A stretch of 64,000 bases of DNA from Puia sp963703355 (GTDB lineage Bacteria > Bacteroidota > Bacteroidia > Chitinophagales > Chitinophagaceae), in contig OY969813.1 in NCBI GenBank assembly GCA_963703355.1, forward strand, positions 1,426,001 to 1,490,000, given 5' to 3'. The notes below the pieces were generated by a model. It was not told where the DNA came from, searched no databases, and worked only from the letters and a program-made list of their open reading frames with translations. Position 1 is the first letter of the stretch, and each line of letters starts with the position of its first letter. This document shows positions 42,033-50,753 of the stretch, one piece after another. The position numbers and the translations under genes are program-made.

Positions 42033-42491
42033 TTAAAGTCCCCTTCCTATAATATCTCTTCCAGGCCATGGTATTGTCGCCAGAATAATTAAAAGGGCAA
42101 GAATGAAAAACCAGAATGCCCTTTTATATTTAACGGGATCGGCTATTTGCTTTTTCACTACTCCACGACCTAAGGTCATCAATAGGGTAGCCACCAACAT
42201 TCCAAATGGATGTTCGACCCAGTAAAACCGATAAAACTTGTCCTGCATTAGTTTAACTCCTTCAGGAAGTCCCGTGCTCAAAATTCCGAAGCGCCCGAAA
42301 AGCAGGAGGATCAATCCTATCAATAGCGTGGTATGGGCACTAATCATTGTAAACAACCAAAGTTTTGCGTCAGCTTCCCTGAGTTCTCTTTTCCTTGTCC
42401 AACCTAAAAAACTTTGAATAATCGAAAGGAGCAATAATATTAATATTACCCATCTTAAAATACTATGAACCTGCAATAAAACGGAAGACAT
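42033..42491 (-). CDS. Small four-helix membrane protein
   Basis: The 152-residue protein has four hydrophobic helices (about 7-30, 44-68, 93-110, 125-142). His9, His53 and His94 lie near the membrane faces of three helices, so a haem- or metal-binding role is conceivable, and similar proteins are sometimes labelled cytochrome B-like. I see no definite haem motif. The C-terminus (IPWPGRDIIGRGL) is polar and conserved-looking. It is divergent from the TPR lipoprotein by 72 bp. Confidence 0.65.
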   Translation of the reverse strand: MSSVLLQVHSILRWVILILLLLSIIQSFLGWTRKRELREADAKLWLFTMISAHTTLLIGLILLLFGRFGILSTGLPEGVKLMQDKFYRFYWVEHPFGMLVATLLMTLGRGVVKKQIADPVKYKRAFWFFILALLIILATIPWPGRDIIGRGL

Positions 42492-42552
42492 ACTTTCTAG
42501 TTTGACATGAAATTAAAGTATTTAGATATCTGAAAGCGGCAGAGGAATGATT

Positions 42553-42560
42553 TAAATTTG
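42553..42560 (+). promoter_or_regulatory. -7 box TAAATTTG 3 nt before the TPR lipoprotein gene
   Basis: TAAATTTG is followed by CGA and the ATG at 42564. TCTG lies 20 nt upstream (42529-42532) as a one-mismatch -33 element. The predicted start point is at the start codon itself. Confidence 0.55.
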
Positions 42561-42563
42561 CGA

Positions 42564-43604
42564 ATGCCCGCGAAACGTTTTAGGTATTTCATTATTTTAG
42601 CTTCGATACTTACTTTGGCTGTAACGGGAATTGGGTGTAAAAATAAAGTGAGTCACTCGGATAACCAGGATGCAGTTCTCGTAAATGATCCGGCATTTAA
42701 AAATCTTAATGATAGCATAAGTAACTATCCCGATGATGCTTCACTTTATCTAAGACGTGCCAATCGACTTACGCAATTAAATATTCATGAACTGGCTTAC
42801 TCTGATTACCTAAAAGCCTGGACTTTGCAACCCGTGCTGGACATTGGATTGCCCTTTGCTGCAAATCTTGAAATTCTCGGTAAACGTCAGGATAAACTGA
42901 ATTTGCTCGAATCTTTGAATCATAAGTTTCCTTCGGACCCACATGTGAACAGATTATTAGCAGACACTTATACTACCAACGGAGACTACGAAAAAGCATT
43001 GGCGACGTACAATGAAATGATTTCCAGAGATAGCCTGGATCCCGAAACTTATTATGAAAAAGCATTAATCCTTGAACAATTAAAAGACACTATTCAGGCA
43101 ATAAGAACGCTTCAAAAAGCATATTCGTTTCAAGGCGTGGATACTTATGGTCTGGAACTTGCCCACCTTTATGCAGAGCAAAAAAATCCACGAGCATTGG
43201 AAATCTGTGATTTTATCCTAAAACACGATTCATCTGACGTATTAATTGATCCTTTCTTTATTAAAGGAATATATTTTTCCAATGTGAAACAGTATCTCAA
43301 AGCCATTGCACAATTTGACTCCTGCATTTTGAGAGATTGGAAAACGACGGACGCCTACCTTGAAAAAGGACGAGCCTATTATCATTTGGAAAACTTTAAT
43401 GCTGCAATAAAAACTTTCAACATGGCCATTACGGTGACAAATACAGATCCAGATGCCTACTATTGGCTGGGTCGTTGTTATGAATCTCAAAAAAAGAAAA
43501 CTGAAGCTATCAACTACTATAGTAAAGCAATTTCACTGGATAAAGATTTTGTGGAAGCCAGACAAAGGATGCAAATCCTGGATAGTGGATTTGCTCATCC
43601 TTGA
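42564..43604 (+). CDS. TPR-repeat lipoprotein
   Basis: The 346-residue protein has a signal peptide with lipobox (ILASILTLAVTGIGC, Cys about 26). At least six tetratricopeptide repeats follow (for example PDDASLYLRRANRLTQLNIHEL, PETYYEKALILEQLKDTIQAI and DPDAYYWLGRCYESQKKKTEAI). It is probably a periplasmic scaffold or assembly factor. The ATG at 42564 is used; a TTG two codons earlier overlaps the promoter box. It lies 46 bp upstream of rpe on the same strand. Confidence 0.85.
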   Translation: MPAKRFRYFIILASILTLAVTGIGCKNKVSHSDNQDAVLVNDPAFKNLNDSISNYPDDASLYLRRANRLTQLNIHELAYSDYLKAWTLQPVLDIGLPFAANLEILGKRQDKLNLLESLNHKFPSDPHVNRLLADTYTTNGDYEKALATYNEMISRDSLDPETYYEKALILEQLKDTIQAIRTLQKAYSFQGVDTYGLELAHLYAEQKNPRALEICDFILKHDSSDVLIDPFFIKGIYFSNVKQYLKAIAQFDSCILRDWKTTDAYLEKGRAYYHLENFNAAIKTFNMAITVTNTDPDAYYWLGRCYESQKKKTEAINYYSKAISLDKDFVEARQRMQILDSGFAHP

Positions 43605-43650
43605 CACTAACAGTACATTTGTTAATTCAGATCGAAAAATTTAATCTTTC

Positions 43651-44301
43651 ATGAGCCTGATCGCCCCATCACTACTTGCCTCCGATTTTCTTCATTTGGA
43701 GGATGAATGCAACATGTTGAATAAAAGCGAAGCTGACTGGTTTCATTTGGATGTGATGGATGGAAGATTTGTTCCGAATATCAGTTATGGTATCCCGGTA
43801 ATTGAATATATCAGGAAGGCCACCAGCAAAATACTGGATGTTCATCTCATGATTGAAGAACCGGAAAAACTCACTCCGGCTTTTAAAAAAGCAGGTGCTG
43901 ATATTCTGATCGTCCATCTGGAAACCTGCAGAAATCTGCACAGCAATATTCAGCAAATCCGTTCGTTAGGAATGAAACCGGCTGTGGCTGTTAATCCCCA
44001 TACGCCGGTAGAATTACTTAAAGATATTTTGGAAGATCTTTATCATGTACTGATCATGACTGTTAATCCAGGTTTTGGGGGGCAGTCGTTCATCCCCCAT
44101 TCCCTGGAGAAAGTCCGTGAAATGAAAAAAATGATTTTAAAGACCGGTAAGGATATTCTTATAGAAGTGGATGGAGGAATTACTGTGGAAAATGCACCGA
44201 CCCTGATTCAAGCGGGAGCAGACGTCCTGGTTGCAGGCAGCTCCATCTTCCACTCGAAAAATCCGACAGATACAATCCGGCTTTTGAAGCGGATCGCATG
44301 A
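43651..44301 (+). CDS. rpe: Ribulose-phosphate 3-epimerase
   Basis: The 216-residue TIM-barrel enzyme interconverts ribulose-5-phosphate and xylulose-5-phosphate in the pentose-phosphate pathway. Motifs are IAPSLLASDFLHLEDE, FHLDVMDGRFVPNIS (metal ligands and a catalytic Asp), DVHLMIEEPE, TVNPGFGGQSFI and EVDGGI. The stop overlaps the ATG of the TonB receptor by 4 bp (ATGA), so the two are translationally coupled, an odd pairing of central metabolism with an outer-membrane receptor. Confidence 0.96.
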   Translation: MSLIAPSLLASDFLHLEDECNMLNKSEADWFHLDVMDGRFVPNISYGIPVIEYIRKATSKILDVHLMIEEPEKLTPAFKKAGADILIVHLETCRNLHSNIQQIRSLGMKPAVAVNPHTPVELLKDILEDLYHVLIMTVNPGFGGQSFIPHSLEKVREMKKMILKTGKDILIEVDGGITVENAPTLIQAGADVLVAGSSIFHSKNPTDTIRLLKRIA

Positions 44302-46775
44302 GGTTTTCAATTCTTATATTCCTTTTGTTATTTCCAATAATACATCTGCTTGCCCAAAAATCGGGCGCCATTGTATCCGGCAGAATACTTGACGAAAATG
44401 AATCTCCACTGGCAAATGTATCCGTTGTTTTACTAGGCCGTGAATCAGGAGTTGTAAGCTCTGACTCGGGTACATTTCGCATTCACGTTCCGGTGGATAA
44501 GGCCTTTGCACTGATTTTCTCATTCACCGGTTATAAAAGTTTACAACAAAATTTTATTCTGAATGAAAAAGAAGAAGAAAAGATTGTTATCAGAATGGAA
44601 AGATCCGTTACTAATTTACAAAATGTAACCATCACAAGTGATCACGACAGGAAGGAAGCCGGTCTCATCCGCATAAATCCAAAAGATGCCATAAATATTC
44701 CAACGCCTGTTGGTGGAATTGAAAGCCTCATTAAAGTATACGTGGGATCTAACAATGAATTGACTTCACAATATTCGGTGAGGGGTGGAAACTATGATGA
44801 AAATCTGATTTATATAAACGATTACGAAGTTTTCCGACCCTATCTGGTTAGCAATGCCCAACAGGAAGGACTAAGTTTCATAAATCCCGAAATGACGCAC
44901 AACGTAAATTTCTATAATGGTGGTTTTCAGGCTAAATACGGTGATAAAATTTCATCGGTACTGGACATTCAATATAAAAAGCCCGCGGAGTTTGGCGGAT
45001 CTGCTTATATCAGTTTATTGGAACAGGGGCTTGAGTTAGAAGGCACTTCCAAAAACAATAAATTCAGTTATATTGTCGGAGCCAGAAACAGGAGTTTTGG
45101 AAGTCTGCTCAGTTCGCAGGAAACCAAAGGCGATTATATTCCATCATCTTCCGACATCCAGGGTTTGTTCAGTTATCAGTTAGACCAACGGAATTCGTTG
45201 GAATTATTTACTGTTTATTCTCAAACTTCATTCAGTCTGGTTCCGATGTCTGCACAACTTAGCACCGCTGTTTTCTCGCCGTATTTTACGGCCGATTTGG
45301 GTTTAGACATTTTCTTTTCTGGACAGGAAAAAGATAAATACAAAACCGGGCTTGTCGGACTTACATGGAATCAACAATTGAATAAAAATCTGAAGCTGAA
45401 ATGGATGTTGTCAAGTTTCAGTGATATAGAAAGTCAGAATTACGATATTACCGGGGACTACCTTTTTGGAGAAAGAGATTTTGACATCAGCAGCCCCGAC
45501 TTTGGTAAAATAGTAAATCCCCTGGGAGTAGGAAGCAATCAGAATTTTGCCCGTGATAACCTGAATATACATTTATATAGTTTTGCTCACAAAGGATACC
45601 TCAACATAGAAAATCAATATCTACAATGGGGAGTTGGGGCTGAACTTCAAACTGTACATGATCAGCTTCACGAATGGATATATGAAGATTCCGTGGGATA
45701 CTCCCTTCCTTATCAACCTGGGTCACTCAATCTAAATTATGTTGTTAATGGTAATAACAATCTGAACATTGGACGATTTAATGGATTTGTGCAGGACAAT
45801 ATCAGCTTCAAGAGGAATTCGGATTTTACGCTTCAGGCTGGTGCACGTTTAAACTACAACACATTTACAGAGCAGCTTTTATTCTCGCCAAGAATGGGTA
45901 TTTCCTGGAAACCTGCAAACAGTAAAAAAGATATAATTTATAAAGCAGCTATTGGCATTTATGATCAGCCCCCTTTTTACAGGGAACTCCGTGCACCGGA
46001 TGGAACAATTAATCCTGCAGTAAAAGCCCAGCAGAGTTTTCAGGCTACCGCAGGTTTTGATATCAATTTCAAATCAAATGAAAAACCCTTCCGTCTGTCA
46101 GTGGAAACATATTATAAAGATCTTTGGAATGTAAATCCATATAATATTAATAATGTGAGTATCCAATATGACGCAAACAACAATGCAAAAGCATATGCCG
46201 TTGGAGTGGAAGGAAGACTGTTTGCCAATCTTGTGAAAGACGCAGAAAGCTGGATAAGTATTGGTATTATGCAAACAAAAGAAAAAATAAACGGCGCCAC
46301 TTATTATGATTATACACTTGATTCGCTGAACAAACCTATTGACAGCACTTTAGTACACCAGGGGTGGATCCGGCGACCTACGGATCGTCTTTTCACGCTT
46401 GGTATGTTTATTCAGGACTATCTATCAACTAATAAAAATTTTAAAGTTTATCTCAACGTGATATATGGCAGCAACTTGCCATATAGTGTTCCGGGAAGTG
46501 TTAAATATCGTGATGCGTTAATTATTGATCCCTATATCCGCGCAGATGTTGGATTTAGTGCGTTGCTTTTAGACAACGATAAATCTAATCGAAGAAGTCA
46601 TAACCCTTTCAGAAAATTGGAAAACATATGGGCGACACTTGAGATATTTAATGTGATCGACAGGGAAAATACCATTTCCTATCTATTCGTAAAGGACTTT
46701 TCAAATACTACTTATGCCATGCCTCAAAGACTAACTCCGAGGCTGATAAATCTTAAGCTGGTGACAAGATTTTAG
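44298..46775 (+). CDS. TonB-dependent outer-membrane receptor with carboxypeptidase-like N-domain
   Basis: The 825-residue protein has a signal peptide (MRFSILIFLLLFPIIHLLAQ), a carboxypeptidase-D regulatory-like beta domain (about 25-105, VSGRILDENESPLANVSVVLLG), the plug (SQYSVRGGNYDENLIYINDYEVFRP, about 155-260) and a C-terminal barrel ending NLKLVTRF. It imports an unknown ligand using TonB energy. No SusD-like partner follows, so it is not a typical polysaccharide locus. Its start overlaps the rpe stop by 4 bp. Confidence 0.92.
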   Translation: MRFSILIFLLLFPIIHLLAQKSGAIVSGRILDENESPLANVSVVLLGRESGVVSSDSGTFRIHVPVDKAFALIFSFTGYKSLQQNFILNEKEEEKIVIRMERSVTNLQNVTITSDHDRKEAGLIRINPKDAINIPTPVGGIESLIKVYVGSNNELTSQYSVRGGNYDENLIYINDYEVFRPYLVSNAQQEGLSFINPEMTHNVNFYNGGFQAKYGDKISSVLDIQYKKPAEFGGSAYISLLEQGLELEGTSKNNKFSYIVGARNRSFGSLLSSQETKGDYIPSSSDIQGLFSYQLDQRNSLELFTVYSQTSFSLVPMSAQLSTAVFSPYFTADLGLDIFFSGQEKDKYKTGLVGLTWNQQLNKNLKLKWMLSSFSDIESQNYDITGDYLFGERDFDISSPDFGKIVNPLGVGSNQNFARDNLNIHLYSFAHKGYLNIENQYLQWGVGAELQTVHDQLHEWIYEDSVGYSLPYQPGSLNLNYVVNGNNNLNIGRFNGFVQDNISFKRNSDFTLQAGARLNYNTFTEQLLFSPRMGISWKPANSKKDIIYKAAIGIYDQPPFYRELRAPDGTINPAVKAQQSFQATAGFDINFKSNEKPFRLSVETYYKDLWNVNPYNINNVSIQYDANNNAKAYAVGVEGRLFANLVKDAESWISIGIMQTKEKINGATYYDYTLDSLNKPIDSTLVHQGWIRRPTDRLFTLGMFIQDYLSTNKNFKVYLNVIYGSNLPYSVPGSVKYRDALIIDPYIRADVGFSALLLDNDKSNRRSHNPFRKLENIWATLEIFNVIDRENTISYLFVKDFSNTTYAMPQRLTPRLINLKLVTRF

Positions 46776-46785
46776 GAATTATCCA

Positions 46786-46813
46786 GAAAAGAACGTTCTT
46801 TTCCCGTTTCGGG
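46786..46813 (+). terminator. Candidate terminator after the TonB receptor
   Basis: A perfect 18-bp palindrome, GAAAAGAACGTTCTTTTC (46786-46803), is followed by a CCCG-ttt-CGGG hairpin (46803-46813). It lies 10 bp after the stop. A long U-run is lacking, so termination is plausible but not certain. Confidence 0.5.
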
Positions 46814-46906
46814 AGTCTTCCGATTGAATACTCGCATGTAATGGTTTGATAATCAAGTATTTAAATCTTGGCAAACAAATAGATATACTATATACAAATC
46901 AATCTT

Positions 46907-47056
46907 ATGAAATCGATCCAAATCTTATTAGACACTTTGAAAGAACTGGTTGCCGAAGTAACACAAAACCGTTCCGGGTATGAAAATATGCGACTGATTC
47001 CAATTCCTGTTAAAGCTCAGGAAAGAAAACTGCCCAACAATAATAACAACCAGTAA
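46907..47056 (+). CDS. 49-residue small protein coupled to the next gene
   Basis: A frame of 49 residues runs from an ATG at 46907 (MKSIQILLDTLKELVAEVTQ) to a TAA at 47054-47056 and ends with an Asn-rich PNNNNNQ. Its stop overlaps the ATG of the next gene in the arrangement TAATG, so translation is likely coupled; this supports it as a real gene. The N-terminal half is predicted helical and amphipathic and is not a signal peptide. No family is recognised. Confidence 0.55.
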   Translation: MKSIQILLDTLKELVAEVTQNRSGYENMRLIPIPVKAQERKLPNNNNNQ

Positions 47057-47358
47057 TGCTATTCTCAGTGGACGAGTTTATCAGCAAACATAATTCAGTC
47101 ATGGAAATTGCGGCTTACCCTGAAAAATTTACAGACGACGTTACTGTTGAAATAGTTGCAGATTCTGAGGATCATTGTATCATCGTTTTGTCGAATAATT
47201 CAGGTCGAATTCTTCGTATGATGGGAGTAAATATCAATCGGGGGAGAAATCAAATTCATTTTGAAAATATTAATTCACTTGAAGCTGGTATATATCAAAT
47301 TAGTGTAAAAAATACTAATTCAATTATTTTATATAATTCTATTATCACTAAATCCTAA
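47056..47358 (+). CDS. Small protein resembling a stand-alone T9SS C-terminal domain
   Basis: The 100-residue protein lacks a signal peptide. From about residue 15 it follows the pattern of type IX sorting domains: MEIAAYPEKFTDDVTVEIVA, LSNNSGRILRMMGVNI, NSLEAGIYQISVKNTN and a final strand ending SIITKS. The usual YPNPF motif is changed to YPEKF. Without an export signal the domain may act in the cytoplasm, or the upstream 49-residue frame and this one may once have been a single exported protein. It is followed by a strong terminator. Confidence 0.7.
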   Translation: MLFSVDEFISKHNSVMEIAAYPEKFTDDVTVEIVADSEDHCIIVLSNNSGRILRMMGVNINRGRNQIHFENINSLEAGIYQISVKNTNSIILYNSIITKS

Positions 47359-47401
47359 CGCCGTTACCAAATTCTAAAAGCTACATTTTACTAAGGATTT
47401 A

Positions 47402-47427
47402 AAAAAGGACCTGGTTGGGTCCTTTTT
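47402..47427 (+). terminator. Intrinsic terminator of the small-gene pair
   Basis: AAAAAGGACC (47402-47411) pairs with GGTCCTTTTT (47418-47427), 10 bp with a 6-nt loop, and the 3' arm ends in a U-run. It is 43 bp downstream of the stop at 47358. Confidence 0.9.
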
Positions 47428-47490
47428 CAATTTTGATAACCCATCAATAATTTCCAGGTTATATCATTTACTTTGGGTGGGCGCATTTGT

Positions 47491-47498
47491 TAACTTTG
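47491..47498 (+). promoter_or_regulatory. -7 box TAACTTTG 4 nt before pdxJ
   Basis: TAACTTTG is followed by CCGT and the ATG at 47503. TTTA lies 20 nt upstream (47467-47470) as a one-mismatch -33 element. The mRNA is predicted to start at or next to the ATG. Confidence 0.55.
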
Positions 47499-47502
47499 CC
47501 GT

Positions 47503-48249
47503 ATGGTCAGGTTGTCTGTCAATATAAATAAATTTGCAACCCTTCGAAACAGTCGGGGTGGTGATAATCCAAGTGTACTAAAAGCTGCAATAAATGCTGA
47601 GAGATTCGGTGCTGATGGTGTCACAGTTCATCCCCGTCCCGACGAACGCCACATCCGATATCGGGATGTTGTCGAAATAAAAAAAATAATACACACGGAG
47701 TTCAATATTGAAGGAAATTGTGAAGAACAGAAGTTCATTAACCTGGTATTATCGGTCAAGCCAGATCAGGTAACGCTGGTCCCGGATTCACAAGATCAAA
47801 TTACTTCCAATCATGGATGGGATACTATTCGATATTCAGACTATCTGAAATCAATCATTCCTGTCTTTAAAAAAGCTGGAATTCGTGTTTCCATTTTTAT
47901 AGATCCAATCGTCGCAATGGTCGAAGCAGCATTTACTACCGGGACAGACAGGGTCGAGTTATATACTGAAGCGTACGCAAAAAACTTTCATGCAAACAAA
48001 ATAGAAGCGGTTGCGCCTTATGTGAATGCCGCAACGAAGGCAAGAGAATTAGGTATGGGTATTAATGCGGGCCATGACCTCGACCTGGAAAACCTCCGCT
48101 TTTTTGCAGAGCAAATCCCGTGGCTCAGTGAAGTATCTATTGGGCATGCGCTGATTTCCGACGCGCTATATCTGGGATACGAAAATGCAATCCAGCTTTA
48201 TAAACGACAACTGGTTGCATTCACGTCGAATAATAAAATCGAACTCTGA
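47503..48249 (+). CDS. pdxJ: Pyridoxine 5'-phosphate synthase
   Basis: The 248-residue TIM-barrel protein condenses 1-deoxyxylulose-5-phosphate with 3-amino-2-oxopropyl phosphate in the DXP-dependent route to vitamin B6. Conserved segments are LSVNINKFATLRNSRGG, ADGVTVHPRPDERHIR, NIEGNC, VTLVPDS, DRVELYTEAYA and GINAGHDLDLENL. No other pdx gene is nearby. It is convergent with the thioredoxin-like gene at the end of the his-trp cluster. Confidence 0.95.
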   Translation: MVRLSVNINKFATLRNSRGGDNPSVLKAAINAERFGADGVTVHPRPDERHIRYRDVVEIKKIIHTEFNIEGNCEEQKFINLVLSVKPDQVTLVPDSQDQITSNHGWDTIRYSDYLKSIIPVFKKAGIRVSIFIDPIVAMVEAAFTTGTDRVELYTEAYAKNFHANKIEAVAPYVNAATKARELGMGINAGHDLDLENLRFFAEQIPWLSEVSIGHALISDALYLGYENAIQLYKRQLVAFTSNNKIEL

Positions 48250-48250
48250 A

Positions 48251-48286
48251 ATTACTCAAACCATTTACAATAAAATAAAGAGTAAT
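48251..48286. terminator. Weak hairpin between pdxJ and the thioredoxin-like gene
   Basis: ATTACTC (48251-48257) and GAGTAAT (48280-48286) pair with a 22-nt loop; the second arm overlaps the minus-strand stop codon. There is no strong U-run, so termination here is only possible. Confidence 0.35.
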
Positions 48287-49383
48287 TAATTACATCCCAG
48301 CAAAGCACAAAGTCTTGAATCTAACTCCGTTCCTCGAAGGTTTCTACCTACGATTTTCCCATTAGGATCTATCAGGAAATTTTGAGGTATTTGTTGGATA
48401 CGATACTGTATAGCAACCGCATTATTCCAGAATTTTAAATCGCTGACCTGTGACCATTGCAGTCTGTCGTCTAAAATTGCCTTGATCCATGCATCTCTGC
48501 TGCGGTCCAGAGAGACGCCCAAAACGGTAAAATTTTTCGTTTTAAATCGTTCATATGCAGCGAGTACGTTTGGATTTTCCATCCTGCAGGGTTTACACCA
48601 ACTGGCCCAGAAATCCACTAACACGTATTTACCTTTGAACGACGAAAGGCTAACCGGTCTCCCGGCTGTATCTGTTTGTATAAAATCCATAGCTTCCGTT
48701 CCAACTGCACCTATTTTTCCATTGTCAATTTGTTCCCTTATATACTTGCCATACATACCTTGTTGAACTTCGGGCGACAAACTCTGATAACGTCTTTCCA
48801 AGAGAAAAACATCATCGGATAATTGATTTACGACGACGAGCAAAAACGGACTGACATATGAAGACTTCCTTTTTTGTAAAAAACTATCCACTTTTATCTG
48901 TATCATCATTACAGTAGCCTGATAAGCTTCCCCTATAGAATCCTTTTTAATTGCAGGATCTGTAGAATTTGCAAGCTGGCTCAGCTGATTTATCTGTGCA
49001 AAAAAAGGATTAAATTCCTGCTCAAAGGCCTGGAAATCTAGTTCGCTGGAAGACCCCTTTACCTGAAGCGTATTTAGATTTCCCGCATCTCCGGTAACAG
49101 TTATCGACTCATTTCCTATAAAGATGGGGGCTTTCTTTTTCGCTGATTCAAAATTCAATACCAGAAGATTAGGTTCAACAAGACGGCCACTCAATACAAA
49201 AGAGCCATTCCGCACTTCCGATTTTGCCAGCGTATCCGTCGTTTTATTTGCATCAGATAAAGTCACAACCGAATGATCGCTTAACCCCGCAATATGACCT
49301 TCTATGCGAAAGCCGGTTTCTTTTTTTTGCTGTGCATGGGCAACGCCAATAAACATACCGGCGACGATAATATATTTTTTCAT
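48286..49383 (-). CDS. DUF4369-thioredoxin-like exported oxidoreductase
   Basis: The 365-residue protein has a signal peptide (MKKYIIVAGMFIGVAHAQ), a DUF4369-type beta domain (about 22-110, FRIEGHIAGLSDHSVVTLSD) and a helical middle. A C-terminal AhpC/TSA-thioredoxin domain has the active site WCKPC (262-266) and cis-proline IPQNFLIDPNG. It probably reduces or isomerises disulfides in the periplasm. Its ATG overlaps the hisIE stop by 4 bp (ATGA), so it is the last gene of the his-trp supra-operon although it has no obvious metabolic link to it. Confidence 0.88.
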   Translation of the reverse strand: MKKYIIVAGMFIGVAHAQQKKETGFRIEGHIAGLSDHSVVTLSDANKTTDTLAKSEVRNGSFVLSGRLVEPNLLVLNFESAKKKAPIFIGNESITVTGDAGNLNTLQVKGSSSELDFQAFEQEFNPFFAQINQLSQLANSTDPAIKKDSIGEAYQATVMMIQIKVDSFLQKRKSSYVSPFLLVVVNQLSDDVFLLERRYQSLSPEVQQGMYGKYIREQIDNGKIGAVGTEAMDFIQTDTAGRPVSLSSFKGKYVLVDFWASWCKPCRMENPNVLAAYERFKTKNFTVLGVSLDRSRDAWIKAILDDRLQWSQVSDLKFWNNAVAIQYRIQQIPQNFLIDPNGKIVGRNLRGTELDSRLCALLGCN

Positions 49384-49985
49384 ACAGTTTTTTTGTAATG
49401 CCTGTCCCGAAGAACGTTTTTAACCTCTCTAAAATTATGTCCTTTAGCTTTCAACAGGATAAGAAAGTGAAAAAGTAAGTCTGCCGCTTCATTTAAAAAT
49501 AGACTTTCATTTTCGTCCTTGGCTTCTATAATCAGCTCAATCGCTTCTTCACCAACTTTCTGGGCTATCTTATTGATCCCACTTTTCAACAATCCTGAGA
49601 CATAAGAGTTCTCGCCGGGCGTATTTTTCCTGTCATCGAGGATATTTTCAAGTTCATCTAAAAAGTCAGTCCTCTCATTTTTTTCATTCCAGCACGTATC
49701 AGCACCCGTATGACATACTGGACCTGTCGGTACCGCTTTTATCAAAATAGTGTCCTGATCACAATCCAGTTTAATGTCTTTCAAAGTAAGAAAATGACCA
49801 CTTTCTTCACCCTTCGTCCAAATCCTTTTTTTTGACCTGCTATAAAAAGTCACTTTTCCCAACTCCTTTGTTTTGTCTATGGCTTCCTGATTCATAAACC
49901 CAAGCATTAGCACTATTTGCGACTGATCGTCCTGCACGATTACGGGAACAAGGCCGTCGCTGTATTTTGCAAAATTGATGTTCAT
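49380..49985 (-). CDS. hisI: Bifunctional phosphoribosyl-AMP cyclohydrolase/phosphoribosyl-ATP diphosphatase
   Basis: The 201-residue fused protein catalyses steps two and three of histidine synthesis. The HisI part (1-110) contains GFMNQEAIDKT, SRSKKRIWTKGEESGH, the metal aspartates LDCDQDTILI and the zinc cysteines in GPVCHTGADTCW. The HisE part (about 115-201) has SYVSGLLKSGINKIAQKVGEEAIELIIEAKD. It follows hisF by 9 bp and overlaps the thioredoxin-like gene by 4 bp. Confidence 0.96.
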   Translation of the reverse strand: MNINFAKYSDGLVPVIVQDDQSQIVLMLGFMNQEAIDKTKELGKVTFYSRSKKRIWTKGEESGHFLTLKDIKLDCDQDTILIKAVPTGPVCHTGADTCWNEKNERTDFLDELENILDDRKNTPGENSYVSGLLKSGINKIAQKVGEEAIELIIEAKDENESLFLNEAADLLFHFLILLKAKGHNFREVKNVLRDRHYKKTV

Positions 49986-49994
49986 TATTCAATA

Positions 49995-50753
49995 TTAAAT
50001 TCTTACGTTGATTCCGTCTTTTTGTAAATATTTTTTCAAATCAGGTATTTTTATTTCGCGAAAATGAAATATGCTGGCGGCGAGCGCTGCGTCTGCTTTC
50101 CCTTCCCTGAATATCTCCGAAAAATGTGCCATATCTCCTCCTCCTCCTGAAGCAATTACAGGCACCGGGAATGTTTGGGCCAGCGACTTGATCAGATCGA
50201 CTGCAAAACCTTTTTTTGTCCCATCGTGGTCCATAGAAGTAACCAGTATTTCACCTGCACCCATTTCTACACCTTTTTTTATCCAATCGTGACAAGTGGT
50301 TTGCGTAGCAATCCGTCCGCCGTTCAAATAAACATAATATTCTCCGTTTAATCCCCTTTTAACATCAACTGCCAGTACCACGCATTGGCTTCCAAAAGCA
50401 TTCGCCAGTTCAGTGATCAGGCTTGGATTTTTAAAAGCCGCCGAATTTATCGAAATCTTATCTGCTCCGTTTTCCAATAAAATCATAACATCTTCTACTG
50501 AAGAAATTCCTCCTCCAACAGTGAACGGAATATTAATATTATGTGCGATACGCCTCGCAAGATTTCCCAGTGTCTTCCTCTTTTCATGAGTTGCAGTAAT
50601 ATCTAAAAAAACGATTTCATCCGCACCTTCCCTGGCATAAAGGGCTCCCAATTCGACCGGGTCGCCTGCATCTCTGAGATCCAGAAAATTAGTTCCCTTA
50701 ACAGTCCGTCCATTTTTGATATCCAGGCAGGGGATAATTCTTTTAGTTAACAT
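49995..50753 (-). CDS. hisF: Imidazole glycerol phosphate synthase subunit HisF
   Basis: The 252-residue barrel forms imidazole glycerol phosphate and AICAR from PRFAR, using ammonia from HisH. Catalytic Asp11 lies in IIPCLDIKNG and the second aspartate in LAVDVKRG; GGGISSVEDV and ASGGGGDMAHF bind phosphate. It overlaps hisA by 11 bp, indicating translational coupling. Confidence 0.97.
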   Translation of the reverse strand: MLTKRIIPCLDIKNGRTVKGTNFLDLRDAGDPVELGALYAREGADEIVFLDITATHEKRKTLGNLARRIAHNINIPFTVGGGISSVEDVMILLENGADKISINSAAFKNPSLITELANAFGSQCVVLAVDVKRGLNGEYYVYLNGGRIATQTTCHDWIKKGVEMGAGEILVTSMDHDGTKKGFAVDLIKSLAQTFPVPVIASGGGGDMAHFSEIFREGKADAALAASIFHFREIKIPDLKKYLQKDGINVRI

